The notes: a model not told the origin generated them from the sequence alone. A stretch of DNA of 61,730 nt from Limiplasma sp964504385 (GCA_964504385.1 CAZDEF010000003.1:1-61730), one strand, 5' to 3'; shown: positions 34,064 through 42,548, counted from the first letter of the stretch. Made by a program: numbers and translations.

Positions 34064-34810
34064 ATGGGTATCATTCCGTCCCGCAACTTGGACGAGCAGC
34101 GCCGCGAGGAAAACGGCATTGTCTACTTTGACCGCGGAACCATCGAAGGCAAGGACGGCCGCAAGTACGACCGCTACGCCATTCAGACCCACTTTGTGCA
34201 GGTGGGCGAAAGCCAGAAGGAATTGGTGGAAAAGTATGTGCGTCCTCTCTATCAGGAGGGGGACATGCTGTCCTTCGGCGCCAAGGTCATGTGCATGTGC
34301 ATGCGCTCCGTCAAGACCCGTGAGCAGGTCAAGCCCGGTTTCTGGGCCAATCTGCTGTGGCGCTTTGCCGGCATCAATACCACCGGCGTGGGCGCGCACG
34401 AGCCCTATAAGATGCAGATGATCATCGACATCTGCGGTCTGCCCCGCGTGCTGCTGGCGGCGGCGCTGAGCGCCGTGACCAAGCTGTTCGGCATGCACGG
34501 CGTGTTCTGGCGCGTATGCGGCCATGGCGTGGCTGGCATCGACGGCTTCTACACCCGCTCCAGCTTCCAGCTCTACCACGAGCTGGCGCTCATCAACCCG
34601 GACAACCCTAACGAACTGTGCGAGGAGCTGTACCAACAGACCGGCATTCCCGTCGTGCTGATGGACGCCAACGACCTGCAGCGCGATCAGCTGGGCAAGT
34701 GCAAGAGCTTCCCTCTCACGGACGAACAGATCCAGGACGCGATGGCGGACAACCCCAGCGGTCAGGGCGACGAGCTGACCCCCCTCATCCTCATCCGCCC
34801 CGTAAAATAA
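34064..34810 (+). CDS. F420-0:gamma-glutamyl ligase-like domain protein
   Basis: 248 residues with features of the CofE-like family: RYAIQTHFVQVGESQKELVE at the start, EGDMLSFGAKVMCMCMRSVK, NTTGVGAHEPYKMQ, GMHGVFWRVCGHGVAGIDGF and GIPVVLMDANDLQ. CofE adds glutamate to coenzyme F420 in archaea and actinobacteria. Clostridia generally lack F420, and no other F420 gene is here, so the substrate is probably another small molecule. Third gene of the TSCPD-helicase unit; the hairpin at 34821-34848 ends it. Confidence 0.75.
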   Translation: MGIIPSRNLDEQRREENGIVYFDRGTIEGKDGRKYDRYAIQTHFVQVGESQKELVEKYVRPLYQEGDMLSFGAKVMCMCMRSVKTREQVKPGFWANLLWRFAGINTTGVGAHEPYKMQMIIDICGLPRVLLAAALSAVTKLFGMHGVFWRVCGHGVAGIDGFYTRSSFQLYHELALINPDNPNELCEELYQQTGIPVVLMDANDLQRDQLGKCKSFPLTDEQIQDAMADNPSGQGDELTPLILIRPVK

Positions 34811-34820
34811 GCAAATAAGC

Positions 34821-34848
34821 GCCCGTCCTGCCATTGCGCCGGACGGGC
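34821..34848 (+). terminator. Intrinsic terminator after the F420-ligase-like gene
   Basis: GCCCGTCC and GGACGGGC form an 8-bp GC stem with a 12-nt loop, followed by CCGTTTCCC, a short T run. Confidence 0.75.
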
Positions 34849-34894
34849 CGTTTCCCATTTTCAGCTTTGATTTTTCGAAAGGAAGAATCTCTCC

Positions 34895-36103
34895 ATGACT
34901 GTCAGCGAACGCTTCCTGCGCTACATCGCCATTCCCACCCAATCCAGCGAAGCCGGTGAAACCACCCCCTCCACCCCGTGCCAGTTCGATCTGGCGCGCG
35001 TGCTGCGCGATGAGATGATCGCAATGGGGCTTTCCAATGTACGCCTGACCGATGACTGCTTCGTATACGGCGAGCTGCCTGCCACGCCCGGCTGCGAGAA
35101 TCAGCCCTGCATGGGCTTGATCGCGCACATGGACACTGCGCCCGCCTATCAGGGGGCCGGCGTTCATCCGCAGATCATCCCGAACTATGACGGCGGCGAT
35201 GTAACTCTGCCCGCCACCGGCGCGGTGCTCTCCCCTGCTCAGTTTCCCCTGATGAAAACGCTCGTTGGCAAAACGCTGATCACCACCGACGGCTCCACCC
35301 TGCTGGGCGCGGACGACAAAGCCGGCATCGCCGAGATCCTTTCCGCGTGCGAGGCTGTGATGAACAGCGGCCGCCCGCACGGCAAGATCGTGCTCGCCTT
35401 TACGCCGGATGAAGAGATCGGCATGGGTGTTGCGCACTTCGACGTGGCCGGTTTCGGTGCGGATTACGCCTACACGCTCGATGGCGGCGCGCTGGGCGAG
35501 TATTCCTACGAAAACTTCAATGCCTGCGAAGCCCGCGTGGACATCACCGGCCTGAGCGTGCACCCCGGTTCCGCCAAGGATACCATGGTGAATGCCTGCC
35601 TGCTGGCGATGGAGTTCAACAGCATGCTGCCCGCCTACGAGACTCCGCGCGACACGGAGGGTTACGAAGGCTTCTTCCATCTGGACGAAATGAAGGGCGA
35701 CGTGAGCAGCGCCAGCCTGCTCTACATCGTGCGCGATCACGATGCGGCGCGCTTCGAAGGCCGCAAGGCGCAGATGAAGCATATTGAAAAGATCATGAAC
35801 CATCGCTGGGGCGAAGGCGTTGTCAAGCTGACCCTGCGCGAGCAGTACCGCAATATGCGCGAAAAGATCGAACCCTGCATTCACATTGTGGACAAGGCGC
35901 GCAGCGCCATGCAGGCCGTTGGCATGGAACCCTTTGAAGAAGCCACCCGCGGCGGCACAGACGGCGCGCAGCTGTGCTACATGGGACTTCCCACTCCCAA
36001 CCTGTGCACCGGCGGTCACGCCTTCCACGGCCCCTTTGAGCACATTGCCGTGGAGGACATGGAAGCCTGCGTACGCATGCTGGTGGAAATGATCTGCGGT
36101 TAA
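34895..36103 (+). CDS. pepT: Peptidase T (tripeptidase)
   Basis: 402 residues, M20 metallopeptidase. Zinc-site segments: GLIAHMDTAPAYQG (His, Asp), LLGADDKAGIAEIL (bridging Asp), FTPDEEIGMG (Glu general base and Glu ligand), YTLDGGALGE and the C-terminal CTGGHAFHGPFE. Normal PepT length. It removes the N-terminal residue from tripeptides in the cytoplasm. AAAGGAAG precedes the ATG. It is its own transcription unit, between the hairpins at 34821-34848 and 36115-36158. Confidence 0.95.
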   Translation: MTVSERFLRYIAIPTQSSEAGETTPSTPCQFDLARVLRDEMIAMGLSNVRLTDDCFVYGELPATPGCENQPCMGLIAHMDTAPAYQGAGVHPQIIPNYDGGDVTLPATGAVLSPAQFPLMKTLVGKTLITTDGSTLLGADDKAGIAEILSACEAVMNSGRPHGKIVLAFTPDEEIGMGVAHFDVAGFGADYAYTLDGGALGEYSYENFNACEARVDITGLSVHPGSAKDTMVNACLLAMEFNSMLPAYETPRDTEGYEGFFHLDEMKGDVSSASLLYIVRDHDAARFEGRKAQMKHIEKIMNHRWGEGVVKLTLREQYRNMREKIEPCIHIVDKARSAMQAVGMEPFEEATRGGTDGAQLCYMGLPTPNLCTGGHAFHGPFEHIAVEDMEACVRMLVEMICG

Positions 36104-36114
36104 GCAACGATACA

Positions 36115-36158
36115 AAGAGGCTCCGTCTCCCCCTGCATCAAGGGAGGCGGAGCCTCTT
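36115..36158. terminator. Strong terminator between pepT and the AAA+ gene
   Basis: AAGAGGCTCCG-CTCCC pairs with GGGAG-CGGAGCCTCTT around a CCTGCATCAA loop, followed by CCCTTTTATT on the plus strand and an A/T run on the other. It lies between converging genes. Confidence 0.88.
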
Positions 36159-36163
36159 CCCTT

Positions 36164-37156
36164 TTATTCGTCCCCAGCCGTGCGGATATCGTCGGCGGTG
36201 AGGAGCATGAGGTCTTCTTTGGTGATGTCCGGATCGGTGGAAAGGCGATTGGCCTGTGCGGTAACTGCGCGCTCAAACAGGTTGCGCACGCCGCGCGCAT
36301 TGCCAAATCCCTTTACATCCATGCTCTTGAGTTTCAGCAGATCGCGCAGGATGGGCTTGGCATCCTCGACAAGCGTATAGCGGTTCTGGCTGCAGCGCAT
36401 GTCGAAGATCGCCATCATCTCATCGATGGAATAATCCGGGAAATGCAGGAAGCGGTTGAAGCGGCTTTCGAGGCCGGGATTGGAATGGACAAACTCCTGC
36501 ATCAGCTCCGTGTATCCTGCCACAATGACGATCAGGTCGTCCCGGTGATCCTCCATGGCTTTCAGCAGCGTGTCCACGGTTTCCTGCCCATAGTCGTTCC
36601 CGCCGCGGTTAGTAAGCGCGTACGCCTCGTCGATGAACAGCACGCCGCCCAGCGCCTTCTCGATCACCTCTCCGGTCTTGATCGCCGTCTGGCCCACATA
36701 TCCGGCCACCAGACCGCTGCGATCCACCTCCACCAGCTGACCTTTGGAGAGGATGCCCAAGCTCTTGTATATACGCGCCATCAGGCGGGCGATCATGGTC
36801 TTGCCGGTACCGGGATTGCCGCTGAACACCATATGCAGCGACAGATCGTTCACCGGCAGATCATTTTCCTTGCGCAGCTTCTGAATGGTCACGAGGTTGA
36901 TGAGTGTTTCAACCTCTTTTTTCACGTCCTTCAGCCCGATGTAGCTCGCCAGCTCTTTTTTGAGATCCTCGATTTTCTCCGGTTCTTCGGCTTCTGTCTG
37001 CTGGGCGGTCGTTTCAGGCTGCTCCTGCGTCTGAACAGCGGGCTTGGGATCGGGTGCGGCGCCCCACAGATCATCAGCAATGCGGTTGAGATTGCTGCGG
37101 GTCATCTGGTTGATCACATCCATCTGCAAACGGATAATCTCGTCTTTGCGATCCAT
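36164..37156 (-). CDS. spoVK: AAA+ ATPase of the SpoVK/CbxX type
   Basis: 330 residues. A variable acidic N-terminal ~75 residues, then a CbbX-like AAA+ domain: MVFSGNPGTGKTMIARLMAR (Walker A), the pore region VDRSGLVAGYVGQTAIKTGE, GGVLFIDEAYALTNRG (Walker B), ESRFNRFLHFPDYS and an arginine/sensor 2 region (GFGNARGVRNLFERAV). Length fits SpoVK (about 320). SpoVK is needed for spore maturation; a second possibility is an EccA-like remodelling ATPase. GGAGG lies 10 nt before ATG 37156. It is the last gene after two genes for surface proteins, with a 5-bp gap, so it may work on their products. Confidence 0.8.
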   Translation of the reverse strand: MDRKDEIIRLQMDVINQMTRSNLNRIADDLWGAAPDPKPAVQTQEQPETTAQQTEAEEPEKIEDLKKELASYIGLKDVKKEVETLINLVTIQKLRKENDLPVNDLSLHMVFSGNPGTGKTMIARLMARIYKSLGILSKGQLVEVDRSGLVAGYVGQTAIKTGEVIEKALGGVLFIDEAYALTNRGGNDYGQETVDTLLKAMEDHRDDLIVIVAGYTELMQEFVHSNPGLESRFNRFLHFPDYSIDEMMAIFDMRCSQNRYTLVEDAKPILRDLLKLKSMDVKGFGNARGVRNLFERAVTAQANRLSTDPDITKEDLMLLTADDIRTAGDE

Positions 37157-37161
37157 TGATC

Positions 37162-38919
37162 TTATTCCTCCAGCAAAGCATCGCGCGGGATGAACAGACG
37201 GCACACGCGCCCTTCCAGCCCGGTCTGCACATAAGCCCATTCTTCACCCAAGAAGGCCAGCAGCGTCACTTCCGAACCTTTCTGGAAGGTCGTGATGGCG
37301 GCCTGACCATGCAGCGGATCATCCGTGCCTTCGGCGTCCCGGTACAGCGGCACGGGGATGGAGCAGAAGGACAGGGGCTTCACCGTTTCCGGATCGTCCA
37401 GCGTTACATCGTCAATATAACCGATGCGTCCGCGCGAACCGTTGCCAATGGGATAATCCACCAGCACATATCCGTTTTCTGTGCCAAAGATCTTCACCTT
37501 ATCATCTGTGGTCACCACTGCGCCGCTGGCGCGCCATGTGTTCTCGCCCGGCGCGCTGTACACCTTCAGGTCGTTCCGTTTTTCAAATCCAGCGTCTTCC
37601 TGCACTTCCAGTTCGGGCGCCTGCATCACCGCCCGCTGATAGGGCGACAGCGTGGGCGTGGGGACCGGCGTGGGGGTCGGGCTGGGGCTGGGGGTAGGAC
37701 TGGGCGTGGGCGTGGGCACAGGCGTGGGGCTGGGGGTAGGACTGGGCGTGGGCGTGGGCACGGGGCTGGGGGTGACAAATTCCTCCGGTGCTACGCGTTC
37801 GCCCTGACGGTTGAGCACATAGCCGCTGAGCTTGCCGTCCGTATCCAGCGTAAAGGCGCTGTCCGAACCGATATCCAGCACGCCGTTCAGCACATCGCTT
37901 TCCAGCACGCCGTCCTCCACGGTATAGCTGCTGACGGTCACGGTGAGCAGTTTGCCGTCCTCGGTAAACTGATAATAAGTATCGCCTTCGCCGCCCAGCG
38001 GCTTCCACAGGCCGTGCGTGAGCACATCCACCTTGATGGCGTCATTACCGGCCACAGGCATGGGCGTGGGGGTAATGACAGGCGGCAGCGAGAAATGGGG
38101 ATCCAGCGTTTCCACGGGGAAGGGGGTCACGGTGGGCTTTGGGGTAAGCGTGGGCGTGACCATCTTGCTCGCCACAAAGATAGCGGTGGGGCCGTCCGCC
38201 CCGCCGATCACGGCGATGGCTTCCTCCGGGGCTTGGGTCTCCTGCGCCTGCATCCGGCTGGAATAGGTGAGCGGCAGTTCCTCCCACGGCAGATCCAGCA
38301 CAGCCGCCTGTGCGCACAAAGCGCCGGGCGCATAGGTCACGCGCAATGCGTTTTCGGTCAGATAGTAGGAATCCGGCAGCGGCACCAGTCCGCTGTCTGT
38401 GATGGAATCCATCATACTGCCGCTGGCGCTGGCCTTTTCATAGACGGCGCCGCAGATGACTTCTTCCACCACTACATCCGGTTCATTGAACAGCTCGCTG
38501 ATGGAAACCAGTTTTTTGCCGTCCAGATCGACGATCGCGGAAAACAAGCCGATCTCCTCTGCATCGGCTTCATCGGTACGAATGCGCACAGAGGCTTCCA
38601 CCGACAGCAGGCCATCAAAGCTCAGCGATACATTATAGCCGCCGCGGATCACCTCTTGCCCCTGTTTCGAAGGCTCGCGGGTGCTCAGTTCACGGATGGG
38701 GCGGGTCACGTTTTCTTCCAAAAAAGCCTGCAGCGCCGCATCGTTGCTCTCAAACGTCGGATAATCCACCGCCGTCTGCTGCCCATCGGTCAGCTCCTGC
38801 AGATGATTGCGCAGCACGGTCAGGCCGTCCTTTTCGTCCTCGCGCATGGTGGTCACCTCGGCGGCGGCGGAAGCCAGCAGCAGCGCCAGCGTCAGGCAGA
38901 GCGCGATCCATCGTTTCAT
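37162..38919 (-). CDS. Secreted multi-domain protein with Pro/Thr/Ser linkers and SH3-like C-terminus
   Basis: 585 residues, unknown role. Signal peptide MKRWIALCLTLALLLASAAA. Residues ~30-220 resemble the extracellular DUF3298/RsiV-like fold (YNVSLSFDGLLSVEASVRIR; SAIVDLDGKKLVSISELFNE). Next comes the short motif AIAVIGGADGPTAIFVASK, otherwise known from beta subunits of sodium-pump decarboxylases. Pro/Thr/Ser-rich linkers follow (TPTPSPTPSPTPVPTPTPSP), one encoded by a tandem DNA repeat. The C-terminus has two SH3-like units (LKVYSAPGENTWRASGAVVT; VPLYRDAEGTDDPL). GGAGGG lies before ATG 38919. The gene is between a membrane protein gene and the AAA+ gene. Confidence 0.75.
   Translation of the reverse strand: MKRWIALCLTLALLLASAAAEVTTMREDEKDGLTVLRNHLQELTDGQQTAVDYPTFESNDAALQAFLEENVTRPIRELSTREPSKQGQEVIRGGYNVSLSFDGLLSVEASVRIRTDEADAEEIGLFSAIVDLDGKKLVSISELFNEPDVVVEEVICGAVYEKASASGSMMDSITDSGLVPLPDSYYLTENALRVTYAPGALCAQAAVLDLPWEELPLTYSSRMQAQETQAPEEAIAVIGGADGPTAIFVASKMVTPTLTPKPTVTPFPVETLDPHFSLPPVITPTPMPVAGNDAIKVDVLTHGLWKPLGGEGDTYYQFTEDGKLLTVTVSSYTVEDGVLESDVLNGVLDIGSDSAFTLDTDGKLSGYVLNRQGERVAPEEFVTPSPVPTPTPSPTPSPTPVPTPTPSPTPSPSPTPTPVPTPTLSPYQRAVMQAPELEVQEDAGFEKRNDLKVYSAPGENTWRASGAVVTTDDKVKIFGTENGYVLVDYPIGNGSRGRIGYIDDVTLDDPETVKPLSFCSIPVPLYRDAEGTDDPLHGQAAITTFQKGSEVTLLAFLGEEWAYVQTGLEGRVCRLFIPRDALLEE
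37684..37761 (-). repeat. Tandem 36-bp repeat in the Pro/Thr linker code
   Basis: An identical 36-bp G-rich unit (plus-strand view) occurs at 37684-37719 and 37726-37761, period 42 bp, in frame within the TPSP-type linker. The runs of three to five G on the plus strand fit a G-quadruplex pattern. Confidence 0.8.
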
Positions 38920-38936
38920 AAATCCGTTCCCTCCGA

Positions 38937-40610
38937 TCAAAACTCGCCATCCAGACGGATGGGATAGGAAGATTCCGTAGACAGCGCCACATATTCGCGC
39001 TGCCCGTTCTTTTCCAGCATAAAGGAGTGCGACAGCGGCAACGGGTAGCTCTCCTGAGCGACTGCCAGCACGGTAAAGCTGCCGTTCTCCCCTGTCAGCG
39101 TCTGTTCTGCCCAGCGGATATCGCTGTCCACAGGGTGAATGGAATCATATTCAAAGTCATAATGCTGCTCACCGCGCACGAACAGACCGTATTTGCCCGT
39201 CTGCGCATTCTTCACCACCAGCGCATCGCAGTCCAGATAGGCCCGCACCTCGGGGGTGTTGAGAAGGGGCGCGGAGGTATCGGGCAGCTGGTACAGGTCG
39301 CCGTTGTTCAGATAAGCCATGCCGCAGGCTGAGGCCACCACATCCTGCATATCGGCTGCAGCTTTCCAACGGCTCATCATGCCGTCCGCGCCCAGCACAT
39401 ACAGCAGATAGCGCTGGGCTGCATCAGCGGTCACGCCGGTGTCCACATAAGCCACGGTATAGTCGCCGGTGAAGGGAAAGGTGCAGCTGAACCACAGGTT
39501 GCTCAGCACCTGTCCGCTGGTGCTGATGTAATTGGCGCTGCCGTCCTCCTCGCTCTCCACCACAGCCCAGCTGTGATACAGAGGGTGTAGCTTCAGGCTT
39601 TCGCCCAGCGCCGCTTCCAGATCCGACACGCGCACGAGCGCAGAACCGTTTGCACCCACCAGATACGGCTCCTGCGCCACATAAAAGCCGCCGCCCTCCT
39701 GTGCGATCATATCGTAAGGGCCAAGACCTTCAAAGTAGCACAGCAGCCGCCCTTCTGCAGCGGTAAACAGGTAAAAGTCGTAAAGGCCGTCTGCGCGTTT
39801 CTGACGGGAGACGATGTTACTGTCGGTTACAATGACCGTTTCCAATTCCACACTGCCCGCCAGATCGCGGATGGCATTCTGCGTATTCTCCGCCATCTCC
39901 ACGGGCTGCGCCGCATCGTAAGCCTTGATCGGCTCCGGCGTGACCACCACTTCGAACGGCTCGTCCGTTGCGGACGGCAGGATCTCTTCCTGCTGCAGCC
40001 ACGCCATCAGCGGCTCCCACAAAAGCAGCGCCGCTGCGGCCAGAAGCAGCAGAACCAGCAGAAGGAGCAGCGCATTGCGCAGCGGATGGCGGCGCTTGCG
40101 GCGTTTGGGCTTCACAGCCGCATCTTCCTGCACCTGATAGCCCAGTTCGCTTTGCGCCAGCGCTTCCTCACGGGCTTCATCCGCCCATGTGGCTTCGCGC
40201 GGGCGATAGACATTACCGGGCGATGCGTCCTCGGCCGCGTCCTCCGTGGGCAGCTGGCTGGCATAGCCGTAAGCATCCATCTTGGGCGGCGGGGCAAACG
40301 ACGGCTGCGTATTGTCATCCGCCGCAGCGCCCTCGCGGCTGTAGTAGGCCGCGTACTCCGGCAGCTGCTCCGGTTCATTGGGCGTATACCCCTCGTAGTT
40401 TTCCTCGTTGGGAACATAGCCGTCCCATGCTTCGGCAGGGGCGGACGGCGGCGCAGCGGGTTCTTCCGCCTCGGGGGTGTAACCCGGCAGGCTTTCCGGT
40501 GCAAACGCCGGTGTTTCTTCCACGGGATAGGCTGCGCGTGCCGTATACAAATGCTGCGCCTGCTCGCTGCGGCGCGAGCGCCGTCTGGGCGCAGATGACC
40601 GTTCAGACAT
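38937..40610 (-). CDS. Single-pass membrane protein with disordered N-terminus and WG-like extracellular part
   Basis: 557 residues, unknown role. Residues ~1-150 are acidic and Pro/Tyr-rich with repeats (GYTPEAEEPAA; GYVPNEENYEGYTPNEPEQL). A basic patch (KPKRRKRRHPLRN) precedes one membrane helix (ALLLLLVLLLLAAAALLLWE). The remaining ~360 residues lie outside and contain a WG-repeat-like unit (AQTGKYGLFVRGEQHYDFEY, then DSIHP) and other beta-rich segments. GAGGTG precedes ATG 40610. A promoter sits at 40658-40686. It is the first gene of the three-gene unit with the secreted protein and the SpoVK-like ATPase, which could bind its cytoplasmic tail. Confidence 0.72.
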   Translation of the reverse strand: MSERSSAPRRRSRRSEQAQHLYTARAAYPVEETPAFAPESLPGYTPEAEEPAAPPSAPAEAWDGYVPNEENYEGYTPNEPEQLPEYAAYYSREGAAADDNTQPSFAPPPKMDAYGYASQLPTEDAAEDASPGNVYRPREATWADEAREEALAQSELGYQVQEDAAVKPKRRKRRHPLRNALLLLLVLLLLAAAALLLWEPLMAWLQQEEILPSATDEPFEVVVTPEPIKAYDAAQPVEMAENTQNAIRDLAGSVELETVIVTDSNIVSRQKRADGLYDFYLFTAAEGRLLCYFEGLGPYDMIAQEGGGFYVAQEPYLVGANGSALVRVSDLEAALGESLKLHPLYHSWAVVESEEDGSANYISTSGQVLSNLWFSCTFPFTGDYTVAYVDTGVTADAAQRYLLYVLGADGMMSRWKAAADMQDVVASACGMAYLNNGDLYQLPDTSAPLLNTPEVRAYLDCDALVVKNAQTGKYGLFVRGEQHYDFEYDSIHPVDSDIRWAEQTLTGENGSFTVLAVAQESYPLPLSHSFMLEKNGQREYVALSTESSYPIRLDGEF

Positions 40611-40657
40611 AGAGCACCTCGATGCGCGTGCCAAAAGGGCACAAAACTTCATTATTA

Positions 40658-40686
40658 AAGATATCATGAAACGCTTGACACGTCAA
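40658..40686 (-). promoter_or_regulatory. Promoter of the membrane protein-SpoVK unit
   Basis: Minus-strand TTGACG (40681-40686) and TATCTT (40658-40663), 17-bp spacer. The -35 is part of a small palindrome TTGACGTGTCAA, which may be an operator. Confidence 0.5.
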
Positions 40687-40713
40687 TATTTGCGCCGCTT
40701 CATACATATAAAA

Positions 40714-40749
40714 GCTGACCTGCTGCCCTTGATCGGGAAGCAGGCCAGC
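40714..40749. terminator. Hairpin, outer copy (GCTGACCTGC ... GCAGGCCAGC)
   Basis: A 10-bp stem with one mismatch, nearly identical to the hairpin at 40964-40999, 250 bp away. The pair flanks the repeat element at 40757-40941. On the minus strand it is followed by TTTTATATG. Confidence 0.55.
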
Positions 40750-40756
40750 CCTGACC

Positions 40757-40941
40757 GTCGAAAAAGCTCGCCTACGGCGATCTTTTCCGCCGAGGGAAGG
40801 CGCCGTTTGCCTACTCGCCTACGGCTCGCCGGGCGGCAAACGGCGTAAGGAAAGTCTTGCTACCGCAAGGCTGCTGAACCCACCGCACATGTCGCTGAGT
40901 TCAGAATCCACTTGGAGGGCTGCGGCCCTCCAAACCTCCCA
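40757..40941 (+). mobile_element. Interspersed repeat, copy A (~185 bp, no coding capacity)
   Basis: A second copy lies inverted at 51434-51622. The first ~95 bp differ at only five positions by my hand alignment, and the last 31 bp (ending in the TTGGAGGGC hairpin and CCTCCCA) are identical; the middle ~60 bp differ. Internal hairpins: CGCCGTTTGCC/GGCAAACGGCG (40801-40845) and TTGGAGGGC/GCCCTCCAA (40912-40933). No transposase or ORF. It resembles a MITE or REP-type element. The gap 40611-41015 is filled by this element, its two flanking hairpins and the promoter at 40658. Confidence 0.75.
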
Positions 40942-40963
40942 TTCGGCTTTCGTGAAAAGGAAA

Positions 40964-40999
40964 GCTGACCTGCCTCCCCTAATTGGAAAGCAGGCCAGC
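40964..40999 (-). terminator. Terminator of the arabinofuranosidase gene
   Basis: On the minus strand GCTGGCCTGC and GCAGGTCAGC form a 10-bp stem (one mismatch), followed by TTTCCTTTTC. It begins 17 bp after the gene's stop. Confidence 0.72.
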
Positions 41000-41015
41000 A
41001 TATAAATAATCAGCG

Positions 41016-42524
41016 TTATTTGGCCAGACGAATCACGTTCCAGCTCAGGCTGGGCAGCACTACGTTGAGCTTGCCGCCGTCCACCACGCCGCCCTGACCG
41101 GCGGTGGGGGCCACATTTTCCGGGTTAGCTTCGGTATTGACGGCCTTCACATCGTCATGATGCAGCACGATGTGCTCCACTACCTTCAAATCGCCAAAGG
41201 CGCGCAGATCGCAGTTCAGCTCGATGCCATCTTCGAAGTCGCGGTTGACGGCAAAGATGGTCACGCTGCCGTCCTCTGCCATCGTAGCGGTCGCATCCAC
41301 CAGCGGCACCTTTTCGTAATCAGTGCAGTCGTAGGTGGGGCTGGCGACCACGGGACGCAGCGCGGTGCCGCGGCCGTACTTGCTGGCATGCATGAGCGGC
41401 CAGTAGATGGTCTGTGCCCACGCGCCGCCGCCATTGCGGGTCATGATGGGGGCGATCACGTTCACCAGCTGCGCCATGCAGGCTACCTTCACGCGGTCGG
41501 CATTCTTCAGGAAGGTGATCAGCATCGCGCCCACCAGCAGCGCATCCTCGAAGTTGTACACATCCTCCAGCAGCGGCAGCGCCGGGCCCCACTTCTCGCT
41601 CTTCCAGATCTCCTTATCCTGCTCGTTGGAGTGATACCACACGTTCCACTCGTCGAAGGAGAGGTTGATCTTCTTCTTGGTGTGCTTGGTGCCGCCCACA
41701 GCGTCGCAGATGGACACGACCGTCTTGATGAAATTGTCCAGATCCATATTGCGGGCAAGGAAGTCCGGGGTGTTGTTGGTGCGGTTGCCGTAATAGCGAT
41801 GCAGGCTGACGTAGTCGATCTGGTCGTAGCACTCGGTCAGCATCTGGTATTCCCATGTGCCGAAGGTGGGCATATCCAGCGCGGAGGAGCCGCAGGCCAC
41901 CAGCTCGATGGAGGGATCCACCCACTTCATCATCTTGCCGGCTTCACGCGCCACGCAGCCGTAATCATAAGCGGTGCGATGGCACATCTGCCACGGGCCG
42001 TCCATCTCGTTGCCCAGGCACCACAGCTTGATGCCGAAGGGATCCTTCGCGCCATTCTTGATACGCAGATCGCTCCAGTAGCTGCCACCCTTATGGTTGG
42101 CATATTCCACCACATTGCGGGCTGCATCGGGGCCGCGGGAGCCCAGATTGACGGCATACATCACTTCGGTGTTGGCCTTTTTGGCCCAGTCCACAAACTC
42201 ATGCAGACCCACTTCGTTGGTCTCGGTGGTGAACCATGCCAGATCCAGCCTCTTGGGGCGCTGGTCGCGCGGGCCGACAGAATCCTCCCAGTTGAAGCCG
42301 GACACAAAGTTGCCGCCGGGATAGCGGGTGACGGGCACATCCAGTTTGCGCACCAGATCAATCACGTCCTGACGGAAGCCGTTCTCATCCGCCGTGGGAT
42401 GACCGGGCTCATAGATGCCGCCATACACGGCACGGCCCAAATGCTCAATGAAGGAACCATAGATACGGGGATCGACCTGACCGATCGCATAGTCGCGATC
42501 CATAATCATGGTTGCTTTTTTCAT
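41016..42524 (-). CDS. abfA: Alpha-L-arabinofuranosidase, GH51, intracellular
   Basis: 502 residues, no signal peptide. GH51 landmarks: IDPRIYGSFIEHLGRAVYGG-like start (VDPRIYGSFIEHLGRAVYGG), VTRYPGGNFVSGFNWEDSVG, KLWCLGNEMDGPW with the acid/base Glu, and INLSFDEWNVWYH with the nucleophile Glu. It releases arabinose from short arabino-oligosaccharides taken up by the importer encoded upstream. AAGGAG lies 7 nt before the ATG. It has its own promoter inside a palindrome (42574-42602) and a LacI-type site (42549-42564), so it is probably induced by arabinose together with araBAD. A terminator follows at 40964-40999. Confidence 0.94.
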   Translation of the reverse strand: MKKATMIMDRDYAIGQVDPRIYGSFIEHLGRAVYGGIYEPGHPTADENGFRQDVIDLVRKLDVPVTRYPGGNFVSGFNWEDSVGPRDQRPKRLDLAWFTTETNEVGLHEFVDWAKKANTEVMYAVNLGSRGPDAARNVVEYANHKGGSYWSDLRIKNGAKDPFGIKLWCLGNEMDGPWQMCHRTAYDYGCVAREAGKMMKWVDPSIELVACGSSALDMPTFGTWEYQMLTECYDQIDYVSLHRYYGNRTNNTPDFLARNMDLDNFIKTVVSICDAVGGTKHTKKKINLSFDEWNVWYHSNEQDKEIWKSEKWGPALPLLEDVYNFEDALLVGAMLITFLKNADRVKVACMAQLVNVIAPIMTRNGGGAWAQTIYWPLMHASKYGRGTALRPVVASPTYDCTDYEKVPLVDATATMAEDGSVTIFAVNRDFEDGIELNCDLRAFGDLKVVEHIVLHHDDVKAVNTEANPENVAPTAGQGGVVDGGKLNVVLPSLSWNVIRLAK

Positions 42525-42548
42525 GATGTTTCTCCTTGTTTCAGTTTA

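Noticed and set aside
33764..36115. 783-codon minus-strand open frame opposite the helicase, F420-ligase-like and pepT genes
   Set aside because: Runs across three well-supported genes and a terminator; composition is that of an antisense shadow.
37640..37775. CRISPR-like repeat array
   Set aside because: Only two units, no spacers, in-frame protein linker repeat.
40757..40941. Insertion sequence with transposase
   Set aside because: Only ~185 bp, no open frame; at most a non-autonomous repeat.
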